From Pseudomonadales bacterium (GTDB lineage: Bacteria; Pseudomonadota; Gammaproteobacteria; Pseudomonadales; JAHRWD01), in the NCBI GenBank assembly GCA_029210125.1, contig JARGPR010000006.1:173448-237447 (forward strand): a stretch of 64,000 nt of DNA, in the 5' to 3' direction. A program made the translations under genes and the position numbers. Positions 28,798 to 37,009 of the stretch are shown here, piece after piece. The stretch's first letter is position 1, and each line of letters begins with the position of its first letter. The notes beneath the pieces were generated by a model. The model did not search any database, was not told the origin of the DNA, and worked only from the letters and a program-made list of their open reading frames with translations.

Positions 28798-30837
28798 ATG
28801 GATATAAAAGCGCCATTGGCTCGAAGCAGCTACTTGTGGTTGCTGGTGTGCGTGCTTTTGATATTGCTCCCACATATATCAAGGCTACCGATTAGCTTAC
28901 TGGCCGGTTATGGTTTTTGTCTGATTTGGCGCACACTCATCCATTATGGCAAAGCACAAATGCCCCATTCCCTGGTGAAGTTGGCGCTAATTGTCATCGG
29001 GTTAATTATCATCAGAAAAGGCTATCAAAACCTGCTGGGCGTTGACCCCGCCGCTGCTTTTTTACTGCTAGCCTTTATCTTCAAGTTTCTGGAAGCACAG
29101 CGTATTCGTGATGGCTTATTGGTGATCTTTCTCGGCTATTTCTGTCTGCCCATTGCATTTTTATTTAGCCAGTCGATTGTGATGACATTGTATGTGTTGG
29201 TCGCCCTTACTGCTCTCACAACTGCTTTGGTGAAGATCGTTAAACCGGTTGACCAGTCCAGCGGATGGCTGGATATAAAACAGGTAAGCCAGATGTTTGT
29301 GTCAGCGGTTCCGTTGATGTTAGTACTATTTTTACTCGTGCCTCGAATTGGGCCACTCTGGTCCGTACCGCTACCCTCAGGCCAGGCCAAAACCGGGCCT
29401 TCGGACAGTATGAGTCCAGGTGATATCGCCAGCCTGGCACAGTCAGATGGGCTTGCGTTTCGGGTCGAGTTTGAAGGGAGTATTCCCAATACAAAAACAC
29501 TCTATTGGCGGGGTTTAGTATTTTCAGATTTTGATGGCAGAACCTGGCGGATGGGTAACTCCCACGACCAGCAAAGGCGCAGCGCAATCTGGGGTAACAA
29601 AAATAGTTTGCTAGACAACCTGCCTGCTTCTTTGGAGATTAAAAAATATCAAATCACCTTTGAGCCCTCGCACCAACCCTGGTTGTACGCGTTGGATTAT
29701 CCCGTAACTTCTAGTTCGACAGTGGGTTTGACAGCGGAATATACACTACTAGCCAAAGGCATGATAAATAAGCGTAGCCGCTACGAGATGAAGTCATCGC
29801 CAAGCTGGATAACTGATCCGATACTTGATCCAGCGATCAGAAATCACAATCTAAAGATACCAGACAGCGGTAATACGCGAGCAAAGCAATTCGCGATTAA
29901 AACACGTTTAAAGTCGACAAGTGATCAACAGTTTGTAGATGAAATACTGAACTACTATCACCGACAACCCTTCTATTACAGTTTAAAGCCACCACGACTG
30001 GGTGAGCACAGTATCGATGAATTCATTTTTGATACCCGCAAAGGGTTCTGCGAACACTATGCCGGTAGCTTTGTATTCTTGATGCGGGCTGCGGGTATTC
30101 CAGCTCGGGTTGTTGCCGGTTATCAGGGCGGCGAAAAGAGTTCCGAAGGGGATTATTTACTGGTACACCAGTTTGACGCGCATGCATGGGCAGAAGTCTG
30201 GTTACCGAATCGCGGCTGGGTGCGTGTTGATCCCACAGCACAGGTCGCGCCAGAGCGAATCGAATTTGGTATTGAAGAGGCAACGGCCTATGAAAATAGT
30301 TTTTTAAGTGATTCACCCTTCTCGCTACTAAGGTACCGGAATAACCGTTGGCTTAGTCAGCTACGGTTAAAACTGGATGCAATAGAATATGACTGGAACC
30401 GATGGGTATTAGGTTACAACGCAAACCGCCAGTCGGATTTCTTGAAGCGCTATTTCGGGTTAGTGAGTAGCGAACAGAAAACCAGAGTGCTGATAGGTTC
30501 AGTTATTTTATTTTTGATAGTGGTAACCATTTTTTTTACTCGAAAGGAAAACGTCAAAAAATCACAAAAATGCGATCAGCTATATTTGAAGTTTTGCAAA
30601 TTAATGGATAAAAGAGGCGTAGCCAGAGGGGCAGGGGAAGGAGCCAGGGATTACTCTCTACGGTTAATAGGCCGATTCCCGAGCGAGGCTAACCGTATAA
30701 GTACTATCACCAACCTCTACAGTTATTTGAACTACGGCCCCGATATGAAAGATCAGGAACGTAAACGAATATTAAAAAGATTAGGTCATGAAATCACAGC
30801 TATTCGGCTTTCTAGTGATAGGACAAAACACGGATAA
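28798..30837 (+). CDS. TgpA-like membrane transglutaminase
   Basis: Inner-membrane protein with about five or six N-terminal transmembrane helices (residues 10-185), a periplasmic transglutaminase-like domain and one more helix near residue 565. The catalytic Cys is in TRKGFCEHYAGSFVFLMRAA (near residue 420), the His in HQFDAHAWAEVW and the Asp in WVRVDPTAQ. Length and layout match Pseudomonas TgpA. It is the last gene of the MoxR operon and converges on a rhomboid gene. Confidence 0.9.
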   Translation: MDIKAPLARSSYLWLLVCVLLILLPHISRLPISLLAGYGFCLIWRTLIHYGKAQMPHSLVKLALIVIGLIIIRKGYQNLLGVDPAAAFLLLAFIFKFLEAQRIRDGLLVIFLGYFCLPIAFLFSQSIVMTLYVLVALTALTTALVKIVKPVDQSSGWLDIKQVSQMFVSAVPLMLVLFLLVPRIGPLWSVPLPSGQAKTGPSDSMSPGDIASLAQSDGLAFRVEFEGSIPNTKTLYWRGLVFSDFDGRTWRMGNSHDQQRRSAIWGNKNSLLDNLPASLEIKKYQITFEPSHQPWLYALDYPVTSSSTVGLTAEYTLLAKGMINKRSRYEMKSSPSWITDPILDPAIRNHNLKIPDSGNTRAKQFAIKTRLKSTSDQQFVDEILNYYHRQPFYYSLKPPRLGEHSIDEFIFDTRKGFCEHYAGSFVFLMRAAGIPARVVAGYQGGEKSSEGDYLLVHQFDAHAWAEVWLPNRGWVRVDPTAQVAPERIEFGIEEATAYENSFLSDSPFSLLRYRNNRWLSQLRLKLDAIEYDWNRWVLGYNANRQSDFLKRYFGLVSSEQKTRVLIGSVILFLIVVTIFFTRKENVKKSQKCDQLYLKFCKLMDKRGVARGAGEGARDYSLRLIGRFPSEANRISTITNLYSYLNYGPDMKDQERKRILKRLGHEITAIRLSSDRTKHG

Positions 30838-30897
30838 CTATCTGGCCTTAATTCAAAAGGCATTAGTTTTTTAAAAGCCTCGTTTTCATGTGAGCCG

Positions 30898-31464
30898 TTA
30901 TTTGCTTCTGCTTATCGCCTGTCCCTTTGCGTTCAACCAGGCGACTAAAATACCCGCGACGATACCGGACACATGACCCGACCAGGATATGCTCGGGCGC
31001 AGATCGAATACCGCAAAAATCAGCCCCCCATAAAATATTAAAGTTACCACCGCGATCACGATTGCTCTAATTGATCGTCTGAAGCAGGCATCCGCAAGCA
31101 CAAAAGCCCACAGCCCCAAAACTAGCCCGCTAGCGCCAATATGGTAAGAAGTGCCACCAATCAACCAGGTGCTAAAACCTGCAAGTACCGCAATAATCGC
31201 GCACAACTCCCAGAACAGCGCACGCTCCTTTAACTGAACCAAAACGCCAAGCCCCAACAATGGGAAGCTATTGGCAATCAAGTGAAACCAACTACTGTGA
31301 ATAAAAGGGGCCAGGGGAATTTGCAGCAGACCAGAGAATGTTCTCGGTAAAATGCCGAATTGATGCAGACTACCAGGCATTAACCATTGCACCGCGTGCA
31401 CGAACCACATAACAGCAAGCAGGTAAATTACATCCGGGAATTTGAATTTTATTGGTTCCATCAT
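30898..31464 (-). CDS. rhomboid-family intramembrane serine protease
   Basis: Polytopic membrane protein (about six helices) with the rhomboid dyad: Ser in YHIGASGLVLGLW and His in SWSGHVSGIVAG. The HSSWFHLIANSFPLLGLG segment is the conserved helix-2 motif. The start is placed at ATG 31464 (or the adjacent ATG 31461), because the longer frame begins with a TTG inside the upstream gene. It sits just downstream of the K+ channel gene on the same strand. The substrate is unknown; no sorting-tagged protein was seen nearby. Confidence 0.85.
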   Translation of the reverse strand: MMEPIKFKFPDVIYLLAVMWFVHAVQWLMPGSLHQFGILPRTFSGLLQIPLAPFIHSSWFHLIANSFPLLGLGVLVQLKERALFWELCAIIAVLAGFSTWLIGGTSYHIGASGLVLGLWAFVLADACFRRSIRAIVIAVVTLIFYGGLIFAVFDLRPSISWSGHVSGIVAGILVAWLNAKGQAISRSK

Positions 31465-31468
31465 TTGC

Positions 31469-32587
31469 TTAACTAACTGAAGATTCAGCTTCAAGAGCTT
31501 TTAATACACGCTCAGTTGATATCTGCTGCTCTTCTCGTACCAACGAAATAATACTGCTTCCAGAGCAGCTAGCGTCGGATGTGGGGTTGCTATGAACACC
31601 TTTTTCATCGATATAGGCCAACGGCATACCCAGGTCATTATTCAAGAACGCCAGGACAATCTGTTTCCATTGTAGGTTGGTAAAATCAACATCAAGCCGC
31701 CGCATGTGGCTCTCACTATGCGTAAACAGGTTTTCCAATACCGTTTCGGTACCGGGAGAGTCAAGTGAACGAACCAGCAGTTCCGGGTACGCCCGGATTG
31801 GGCGAATTACAACGTCGGCACCTACTTTTTTTAATCGGTCTCGGTTCGTATCGATTGAGCATTCTGCGACGATAGTGGCATCTGTCCCCAGCTCCTGAAT
31901 ACGGCTTAAAATATCAAAAGTGAGACTATCAGAAACTGCATCACCGGCATTCTTAGCTAGTATCACAATATAGCGAGCTCTGCTGATATTAACTGCGGTT
32001 AAGTTGTTATTGTCCTCAGCCACTCCATTGTAATGGACAACCCCAAGCCGACTAATTCTATGAGGAAGGCCATCATAAAATTTATGAGTCAAAATTTGAA
32101 TCGGCAATTGCTCAAATTTTGGCGTAGCCCGAAACTGACCAAGCAACTGTTTCAGATAAATCTCTGTGTTTTCATCCGGTGTATTAATGATGAGTAAATG
32201 GTTATCCATGTCGCTCCATATCCAGTTGCCTTTTTGCTTATCATCACGGGTTTTTAACCGGTATTCAAAAAATTCCGCTGCAATCTGCGCCAATAGCGCG
32301 ATGGCAAATACATAAATACAACAAATAGTAAACAGTCTGCCTTGCCAGCTTGCTGCTGAAAAGTCACCGTAACCTACCGTAGTAGTGGTTGTTATCGATA
32401 ACCAAATTGCATCACCCCAGGATAGTCCCTCAAAGTAGACCATCGCAATGGAGTGAATGAACAGCAGGGCAAACAGTAATAGAAGCAAACGGCCCAGTTT
32501 AAATAAAACCTGCTGGTCTTGCTGTTCTGTATACTTTAGATAATGACGTCGCTTCCAGTAGCGAAGGACCATGAGGGGTTGAATCAC
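31469..32587 (-). CDS. two-helix potassium channel with RCK/TrkA-N domain
   Basis: Two membrane helices (LLLLLFALLFIHSIAMVYF and LFTICCIYVFAIALLAQIA) flank the selectivity filter TTTTTVGYGDFS near residue 70, an intact K+ filter. A cytoplasmic RCK-like Rossmann domain follows (residues 125-270), though its first strand HLLIINTPDENTEIYL lacks a clear GxGxxG loop, so nucleotide binding is doubtful. The C-terminal 90 residues form a separate sensor-like part. It resembles Kch/MthK-type channels. Confidence 0.87.
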   Translation of the reverse strand: MIQPLMVLRYWKRRHYLKYTEQQDQQVLFKLGRLLLLLFALLFIHSIAMVYFEGLSWGDAIWLSITTTTTVGYGDFSAASWQGRLFTICCIYVFAIALLAQIAAEFFEYRLKTRDDKQKGNWIWSDMDNHLLIINTPDENTEIYLKQLLGQFRATPKFEQLPIQILTHKFYDGLPHRISRLGVVHYNGVAEDNNNLTAVNISRARYIVILAKNAGDAVSDSLTFDILSRIQELGTDATIVAECSIDTNRDRLKKVGADVVIRPIRAYPELLVRSLDSPGTETVLENLFTHSESHMRRLDVDFTNLQWKQIVLAFLNNDLGMPLAYIDEKGVHSNPTSDASCSGSSIISLVREEQQISTERVLKALEAESSVS

Positions 32588-32701
32588 GTGCTTGCCGCTT
32601 CGGTAATGGTTGTAACGATTCGACTATTATGAAATGAAGGACTTACCAGACGCGCATCTACCCAGGCCTGAAAAGAGGCTATTTGAGTGCAAAAACCTTG
32701 A

Positions 32702-33019
32702 TTAAAGAGAAGGAGATGTACGGTCATAAAAAACCTTTCCAACCCTTTTAATATGCTCTTCCAAATCAGCTGAATCCAGTTGTTCCTGAATTGAAATATC
32801 AAACAGGTAGGGCGTGTTTAACTCATCCAGGTCAGACCTGATCAACGATAACAATTGGCCTGTCAAGCCATCACCCCGTAAAGTCAGGTCAATATCTGAG
32901 CCATTGCGGAAGTTTCCTTTAGCTCTCGATCCATAAATAATGACTTGCACGACCTCGGGATATCGGTAGAAGACAGACTGGATGCGGCTAATTGTTTGAT
33001 GGTCTAAACCAAAGGTCAT
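32702..33019 (-). CDS. MNT-type nucleotidyltransferase antitoxin (MntA-like)
   Basis: A 105-aa minimal nucleotidyltransferase with the full GSX10DXD signature (GSRAKGNFRNGSDIDL, about residues 31-46). In characterised HepT/MntA pairs this protein neutralises the HEPN toxin by adding AMP groups to a tyrosine next to the HEPN active site. It overlaps the upstream HEPN gene by 4 bp, the classic operon form. The antitoxin role is inferred from motif and pairing. Confidence 0.85.
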   Translation of the reverse strand: MTFGLDHQTISRIQSVFYRYPEVVQVIIYGSRAKGNFRNGSDIDLTLRGDGLTGQLLSLIRSDLDELNTPYLFDISIQEQLDSADLEEHIKRVGKVFYDRTSPSL

Positions 33020-33426
33020 AACAAGGTTTTTAACTTATCGTTAAATGCAGAAAAACAGCTAAAATAGCGATCAACAATATTTTCAAATTCTTCATTGAGT
33101 ATCTGTTCCCGGTATGTGTGAACAGTCCTATTACGGCTCTCTATCATATCCATCCACACTTGACCGCTATCAATCAAACCAATGTTAAAGGCTGCCCGCG
33201 TTGCACTTCTTGAATCATTAATGTTTTGATGCCCTTCATACTCCAGAAAATCTTGCATCACTTTCCACGCCAGTTCGTGGGTAAATTCAAACCGCTGAAC
33301 AATACCTTCTTTGATGATGGCTTCAACATTCTCAGTATCGCCATACAGCTCAACCGCCTCCTTGAGCTGTAAAAAGGCTTTGCCAAAGTTAGAAAATCGT
33401 TGTTTCCAGGGAATATCCTGTTCCAT
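33016..33426 (-). CDS. HEPN toxin of a HepT/MntA-type toxin-antitoxin pair
   Basis: An all-helical 136-aa protein of the nucleotidyltransferase-substrate-binding (HI0074-like) family. It carries the HEPN RNase motif RX4HXY as RNRTVHTY near residue 98, intact, including the tyrosine that partner MNT proteins modify. HEFTHELAWK-like residues near 50 (EFTHELAWKVMQDFLEYEG) are also typical. It precedes its MNT partner with a 4-bp overlap. A hairpin lies about 40 bp upstream. The toxin role is inferred. Confidence 0.87.
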   Translation of the reverse strand: MEQDIPWKQRFSNFGKAFLQLKEAVELYGDTENVEAIIKEGIVQRFEFTHELAWKVMQDFLEYEGHQNINDSRSATRAAFNIGLIDSGQVWMDMIESRNRTVHTYREQILNEEFENIVDRYFSCFSAFNDKLKTLL

Positions 33427-33464
33427 TGTTTTGCCCTGTTACCTCACGATTACTGTATAAAAAT

Positions 33465-33483
33465 CTTTAGGTTAGCCCTAAAG
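33465..33483. promoter_or_regulatory. 7-bp-arm palindrome upstream of the HEPN-MNT operon
   Basis: CTTTAGG-TTAGC-CCTAAAG lies 39 bp upstream of the HEPN start; a smaller CACCT-AAAA-AGGTG hairpin lies about 20 bp further out. Type II toxin-antitoxin operons are often autoregulated at such sites, so this is a plausible operator. There is no direct evidence. Confidence 0.35.
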
Positions 33484-33619
33484 TTATCCCCAGTATTTGC
33501 CACCTAAAAAGGTGTATATCTGTATTTTTACTGCTATGAAAAAGTTTATTCAGAGAATCAATAGTCCCCCATTTCGGCACTCAGCAATATGTTGGCCGTT
33601 CTGGAAAATCCTGTGTCGT

Positions 33620-34801
33620 TCAACGGCTTGCAAGACTAAACACGGTATCGATAGTTTGCCCGGTTAGCGTTATCTCAGCATCGGTTAAGGTAGGGTGCAC
33701 AAGAAACATAAGGCTGGTTTCACCAAGTTCTCTGGCAGCGGGTAACCTTTCCGCAGGGCGAAAGCCAGTATTATCAAAGGCCTTTTCTAAATAAACCTCT
33801 GAACAGGAACCCTGAAAGCAGGGCACCCCCTGCTGATTAATCTCCCCAACAATACGATCACGAGACCAATCTTCTTTTAACCGGCCCTGCTCAACAAAAA
33901 CATAAAATTTATAAAATGCATGCTCAATACCTGGTTCAGGTAAGGGAACTCTTAGCAAGCCACTTTGTTGAAAAGGCAGGCAGGCTTCAGCAATGGCCAG
34001 GGCATTATTTGTGCGTTTTTGATGCCAATCAGCCATACGCGTTAATTGAATCCGCCCAATAGCAGACTGCATTTCAGTTAAACGCCAGTTAGTACCAAAA
34101 GAATCATGCAACCAGCGAAAGCCAGGTGGGTGCTTTTGATGATACACCGCATCATAACTTTTTCCGTGATCCTTAAAGGCCCAGGCCTTTTTCCAAATTT
34201 CGGAATCATTGGTCGTCAGCATTCCGCCTTCGCCGCCAGTGGTCATGATCTTATCCTGACAAAAAGACCAGGCCGCAACGTGGCCAATTGAGCCTACAGA
34301 TCGCCCCTTATACTTCGCGCCATGGGCTTGAGCGCAGTCTTCAACAACAAACAAACCATGTTCATCGGCCAAATCCATAATGGAACCCATATCACAGGGC
34401 CAGCCTGCTAAATGAACACAAATAATAGCTTTGGTTTTAGGGGTTAAAACAGCACGAATAGAATCTGCGGTAATGTTTTGAGTATCTTTATCTACATCGG
34501 CAAAAACGGGAATGGCACCGGCGTTTACAATACAGGAAACAGATGCAAGAAAAGTTCGCGGGGTAACGATAACTTCATCACCAGCACCTATGCCCAGCGT
34601 CACCAGGGCCAAATCCAGCGCCAGCGTGCCATTAGCAAGGGCCACAGCGTGTTCACAGTCAGAAAAATGGGCGAATTCTTTTTCGAAATTGCGGCCTTCC
34701 TCACCAGTCCAATAATTTACTTTATTGGATAATAGTACATGGGAAACTTTATCGGCCTCTTGTTGGGAGAAAGCTGGCCATGTAAAAGATGAACTTTCCA
34801 T
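33620..34801 (-). CDS. DegT/DnrJ/EryC1-family sugar aminotransferase
   Basis: PLP-dependent aminotransferase acting on a nucleotide-linked keto sugar. ALANGTLALDLALVTLGIGAGDEVIVTPRTF is the family start, VVEDCAQAHGAKYKGRSVG holds the cofactor aspartate, and SFCQDKIMTTGGEGGML contains the PLP lysine (near residue 185). It is the last gene of the polysaccharide operon. With a PglD-like acyltransferase and PglC-like transferase two to three genes upstream, a PglE-type role (4-amination of a 4-keto-6-deoxy-GlcNAc) is likely. The substrate is inferred. Confidence 0.85.
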   Translation of the reverse strand: MESSSFTWPAFSQQEADKVSHVLLSNKVNYWTGEEGRNFEKEFAHFSDCEHAVALANGTLALDLALVTLGIGAGDEVIVTPRTFLASVSCIVNAGAIPVFADVDKDTQNITADSIRAVLTPKTKAIICVHLAGWPCDMGSIMDLADEHGLFVVEDCAQAHGAKYKGRSVGSIGHVAAWSFCQDKIMTTGGEGGMLTTNDSEIWKKAWAFKDHGKSYDAVYHQKHPPGFRWLHDSFGTNWRLTEMQSAIGRIQLTRMADWHQKRTNNALAIAEACLPFQQSGLLRVPLPEPGIEHAFYKFYVFVEQGRLKEDWSRDRIVGEINQQGVPCFQGSCSEVYLEKAFDNTGFRPAERLPAARELGETSLMFLVHPTLTDAEITLTGQTIDTVFSLASR

Positions 34802-34807
34802 TTTTAT

Positions 34808-35653
34808 TTAATACTCAAAAAAACCATTTTTCGTTTTCCTTCCTAGCATATTAGCGCGCACCATCTTTTTTAATAAAGGATGAGGGCGGTATTTCGGGTC
34901 ACCTGTTTCCTGTCTAAGAGTTTCCATAATTGCGAGCACAACATCATTACCAATAAAATCAGATAGAGCCAATGGCCCCATAGGGTGATTCGCGCCCAAC
35001 CGCATTGCCTTGTCTATATCATCATTTGAAGAGACTCCTTCGGAAAGAATACAGACGGCTTCATTGATCATGGGAATAAGCATTCTATTCACTATAAACC
35101 CAGGAGAATCATTTACAATAACCGGTTGTTTCCCAAGCTTTTCAATAAATGTAAGAACCGATGAGACGGTTTCATCTGTGGTATGGAAGCCTGATACGAC
35201 CTCAACAAGCTCCATAACAGTGGCAGGATTAAAAAAGTGCGCCCCTATAAATCTCGCTGGATATTTGGCTTCGTTAGCCAGGCTTGTAATGGGTATGGAT
35301 GAAGTGTTGGATGCAACTATTGTGCTGGGCGAAACAAATTGGTTAATCCTATGAAGGATGTCTTTTTTTACGTGATAATCTTCTGAAACAACTTCAAGGA
35401 CAAAATCACTTTCCTCGACACATGCAAATTGATCAGTAATGTGGATCCGTTCTTTCATTGCCTTTGTTGAGGCAGCTTCAAGCGTTCCCTTTCTAACAGC
35501 AATTTTAAAGTATTTATTAATAGAATTAACTATTTTATCCTTTTTTGGTTCGCTTCTTATGACGATAGATAGCTTCTCGACATCGTCAGAAATGGCGAAA
35601 AACTGCACGATGCTGGTAGCCATAACACCAGAACCAACTATTGTCACCTTCAT
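34808..35653 (-). CDS. 3-hydroxyacyl-CoA (3-hydroxybutyryl-CoA) dehydrogenase
   Basis: NAD(P)-dependent interconversion of 3-oxoacyl- and 3-hydroxyacyl-CoA. The N-terminal Rossmann loop is VTIVGSGVMATSIVQFF. ASNTSSIPITSLA and GAHFFNPATVMELVEVV (with the catalytic His) are typical, as is the C-terminal NHPMGPLALSDFIGNDVVL. The single-domain 281-aa form matches Hbd/PaaH-type enzymes. It sits between a sugar aminotransferase and a sugar acyltransferase gene, overlapping the latter by 4 bp. That position suggests it makes a 3-hydroxyacyl-CoA for sugar N-acylation rather than serving general metabolism (inference). Confidence 0.88.
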   Translation of the reverse strand: MKVTIVGSGVMATSIVQFFAISDDVEKLSIVIRSEPKKDKIVNSINKYFKIAVRKGTLEAASTKAMKERIHITDQFACVEESDFVLEVVSEDYHVKKDILHRINQFVSPSTIVASNTSSIPITSLANEAKYPARFIGAHFFNPATVMELVEVVSGFHTTDETVSSVLTFIEKLGKQPVIVNDSPGFIVNRMLIPMINEAVCILSEGVSSNDDIDKAMRLGANHPMGPLALSDFIGNDVVLAIMETLRQETGDPKYRPHPLLKKMVRANMLGRKTKNGFFEY

Positions 35654-36288
35654 TTTCCCTCCTTACTTTTTATTCTTTTAGCTGGAGCGCCAAAATACAA
35701 CGCCGGTGAAGCAATATCCTTTGTGAGCACACTACCCATCCCCAACATTGAATTCCGAGCAACAGTTATACCTTGTCGAATTGAGGCGCTGGTTCCAATT
35801 TCGACAAGATCTTTCAACGTCACGTTTCCAGAAATAGCAACCATAGGTGCAATGGTTACAAAGTTATGAAGAAGCACATCGTGACCCACGGTACAGTTCA
35901 AATTAATAACAACGTGGTCGCCAATTCTCACATTAGTTGTAATAATTGAACCTGCGCAGATAATAGACCCTTCACCAATATCGACATATTTCGACTTGAC
36001 AACATTAGGGTGAATTAAAGTAGCGAATTTTGGCTTACCTGACGCCGTCATTTTTTCAACAACGACACTGCGAGTTTCCGGCGCTCCGATTCCAATTATA
36101 AATTCACAGTCACCAAAATTAATCCAATCGTCAATCGATCCAAGTACCGGTTTATTTAGAACTTGTGTATTGAAGTAACTAGGTGAATCATCCAAAAAAC
36201 CTTTCAGTTCGTAACCACATTCTTCCGCCAACCAAGCTACTTCTTTTGCAAATCCACTGGCACCAATAACGATTAGCTCATTCCCCAC
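35650..36288 (-). CDS. PglD/NeuD-family sugar N-acyltransferase
   Basis: A small Rossmann-like N-terminal domain (LIVIGASGFAKEVAWLAEECGY) is followed by a left-handed beta-helix of hexapeptide repeats (INLNCTVGHDVLLHNFVTIAPM), with the catalytic His in VGHD near residue 136. These enzymes acylate the 4-amino group of UDP-sugars such as bacillosamine precursors. GTG 36288 has AAGGAGG five bases upstream on the minus strand and is preferred over GTG 36294. It overlaps the sugar phosphotransferase gene by about 11 bp, the common PglC-PglD pairing. The acyl donor is unknown; the adjacent 3-hydroxyacyl-CoA dehydrogenase hints at a hydroxyacyl group. Confidence 0.87.
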   Translation of the reverse strand: MGNELIVIGASGFAKEVAWLAEECGYELKGFLDDSPSYFNTQVLNKPVLGSIDDWINFGDCEFIIGIGAPETRSVVVEKMTASGKPKFATLIHPNVVKSKYVDIGEGSIICAGSIITTNVRIGDHVVINLNCTVGHDVLLHNFVTIAPMVAISGNVTLKDLVEIGTSASIRQGITVARNSMLGMGSVLTKDIASPALYFGAPAKRIKSKEGK

Positions 36289-36889
36289 AACCACCTCCTT
36301 TTAAATTACCTCTAAATCTCGGCATGGTAGCCTCGCCATCATGGCTAATACCTTCCCTTTTCATCACTTTGAATAAAGTCTTAAACAGTATCTTAACATC
36401 CAGCCAAAAGCTTTGGTTTTCAACGTACCAAACATCTAATTCAAATTTCTGTTCCCAACTGATAGCGTTGCGGCCATTAACCTGCGCCCAACCCGTGATA
36501 CCGGGTTTAACATTGTGACGTTTAAGCTGTGCCGAACTGTACAGGGGCAAATATTCCATTAAAAGCGGCCGCGGCCCCACCAGGCTCATATCCCCTTTCA
36601 AGACATTCCATAATTCAGGCAGCTCATCCAAACTAGATTTTCTTAGAAAATTACCCAATGGTGTAAGGCGCTCTGCATCGGGTAGAGCCTTACCCTCGTT
36701 GTCATAGGCATCCAGCATGGTGCGGAACTTACGCATACTGAAGGGACTGCCGTAAATGCCTGGACGAACTTGCTGGAACGATATAGGCATACCCATGTTC
36801 CAAGCAATGCACGCTGCTATCACTACCATCAGTGGACTAAAAACCGCCAAAACAAGAACTGAAATAAATATATCAAACAGACGTTTCAT
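36278..36889 (-). CDS. initiating sugar-1-phosphate transferase, PglC-like
   Basis: Transfers a sugar-1-phosphate from UDP-sugar to undecaprenyl phosphate to start the repeat unit. The monotopic PglC-size form (203 aa) has one N-terminal hydrophobic segment (FDIFISVLVLAVFSPLMVVIAACIAW). The catalytic core FRKFRTM-like MRKFRTMLDAYDNEG, SLDELPELWNVLKGDMSLVGPRPLLMEYLP and PGITGWAQVNGRNAISWEQKFELDVWYV follows. The ending EGISHDGEATMPRFRG is common in PglC homologues next to PglD. The substrate is probably a di-N-acyl-bacillosamine-like sugar. Confidence 0.9.
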   Translation of the reverse strand: MKRLFDIFISVLVLAVFSPLMVVIAACIAWNMGMPISFQQVRPGIYGSPFSMRKFRTMLDAYDNEGKALPDAERLTPLGNFLRKSSLDELPELWNVLKGDMSLVGPRPLLMEYLPLYSSAQLKRHNVKPGITGWAQVNGRNAISWEQKFELDVWYVENQSFWLDVKILFKTLFKVMKREGISHDGEATMPRFRGNLKGGGCGE

Positions 36890-37009
36890 AAGACAGTGAT
36901 CTCAATCCTGGAAGATAATATTCAAACATGTACAACTTATAACCTCTTCTACGATGATCACATTAGATAAAAGAACGGAAATCAATCAGTGATAGTAGCT
37001 ATAACGTAA

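Noticed and set aside
32584..32802. 72-aa frame between the K+ channel and the MNT gene
   Set aside because: Overlaps the MNT gene in another frame, and has no Shine-Dalgarno or recognisable motif.
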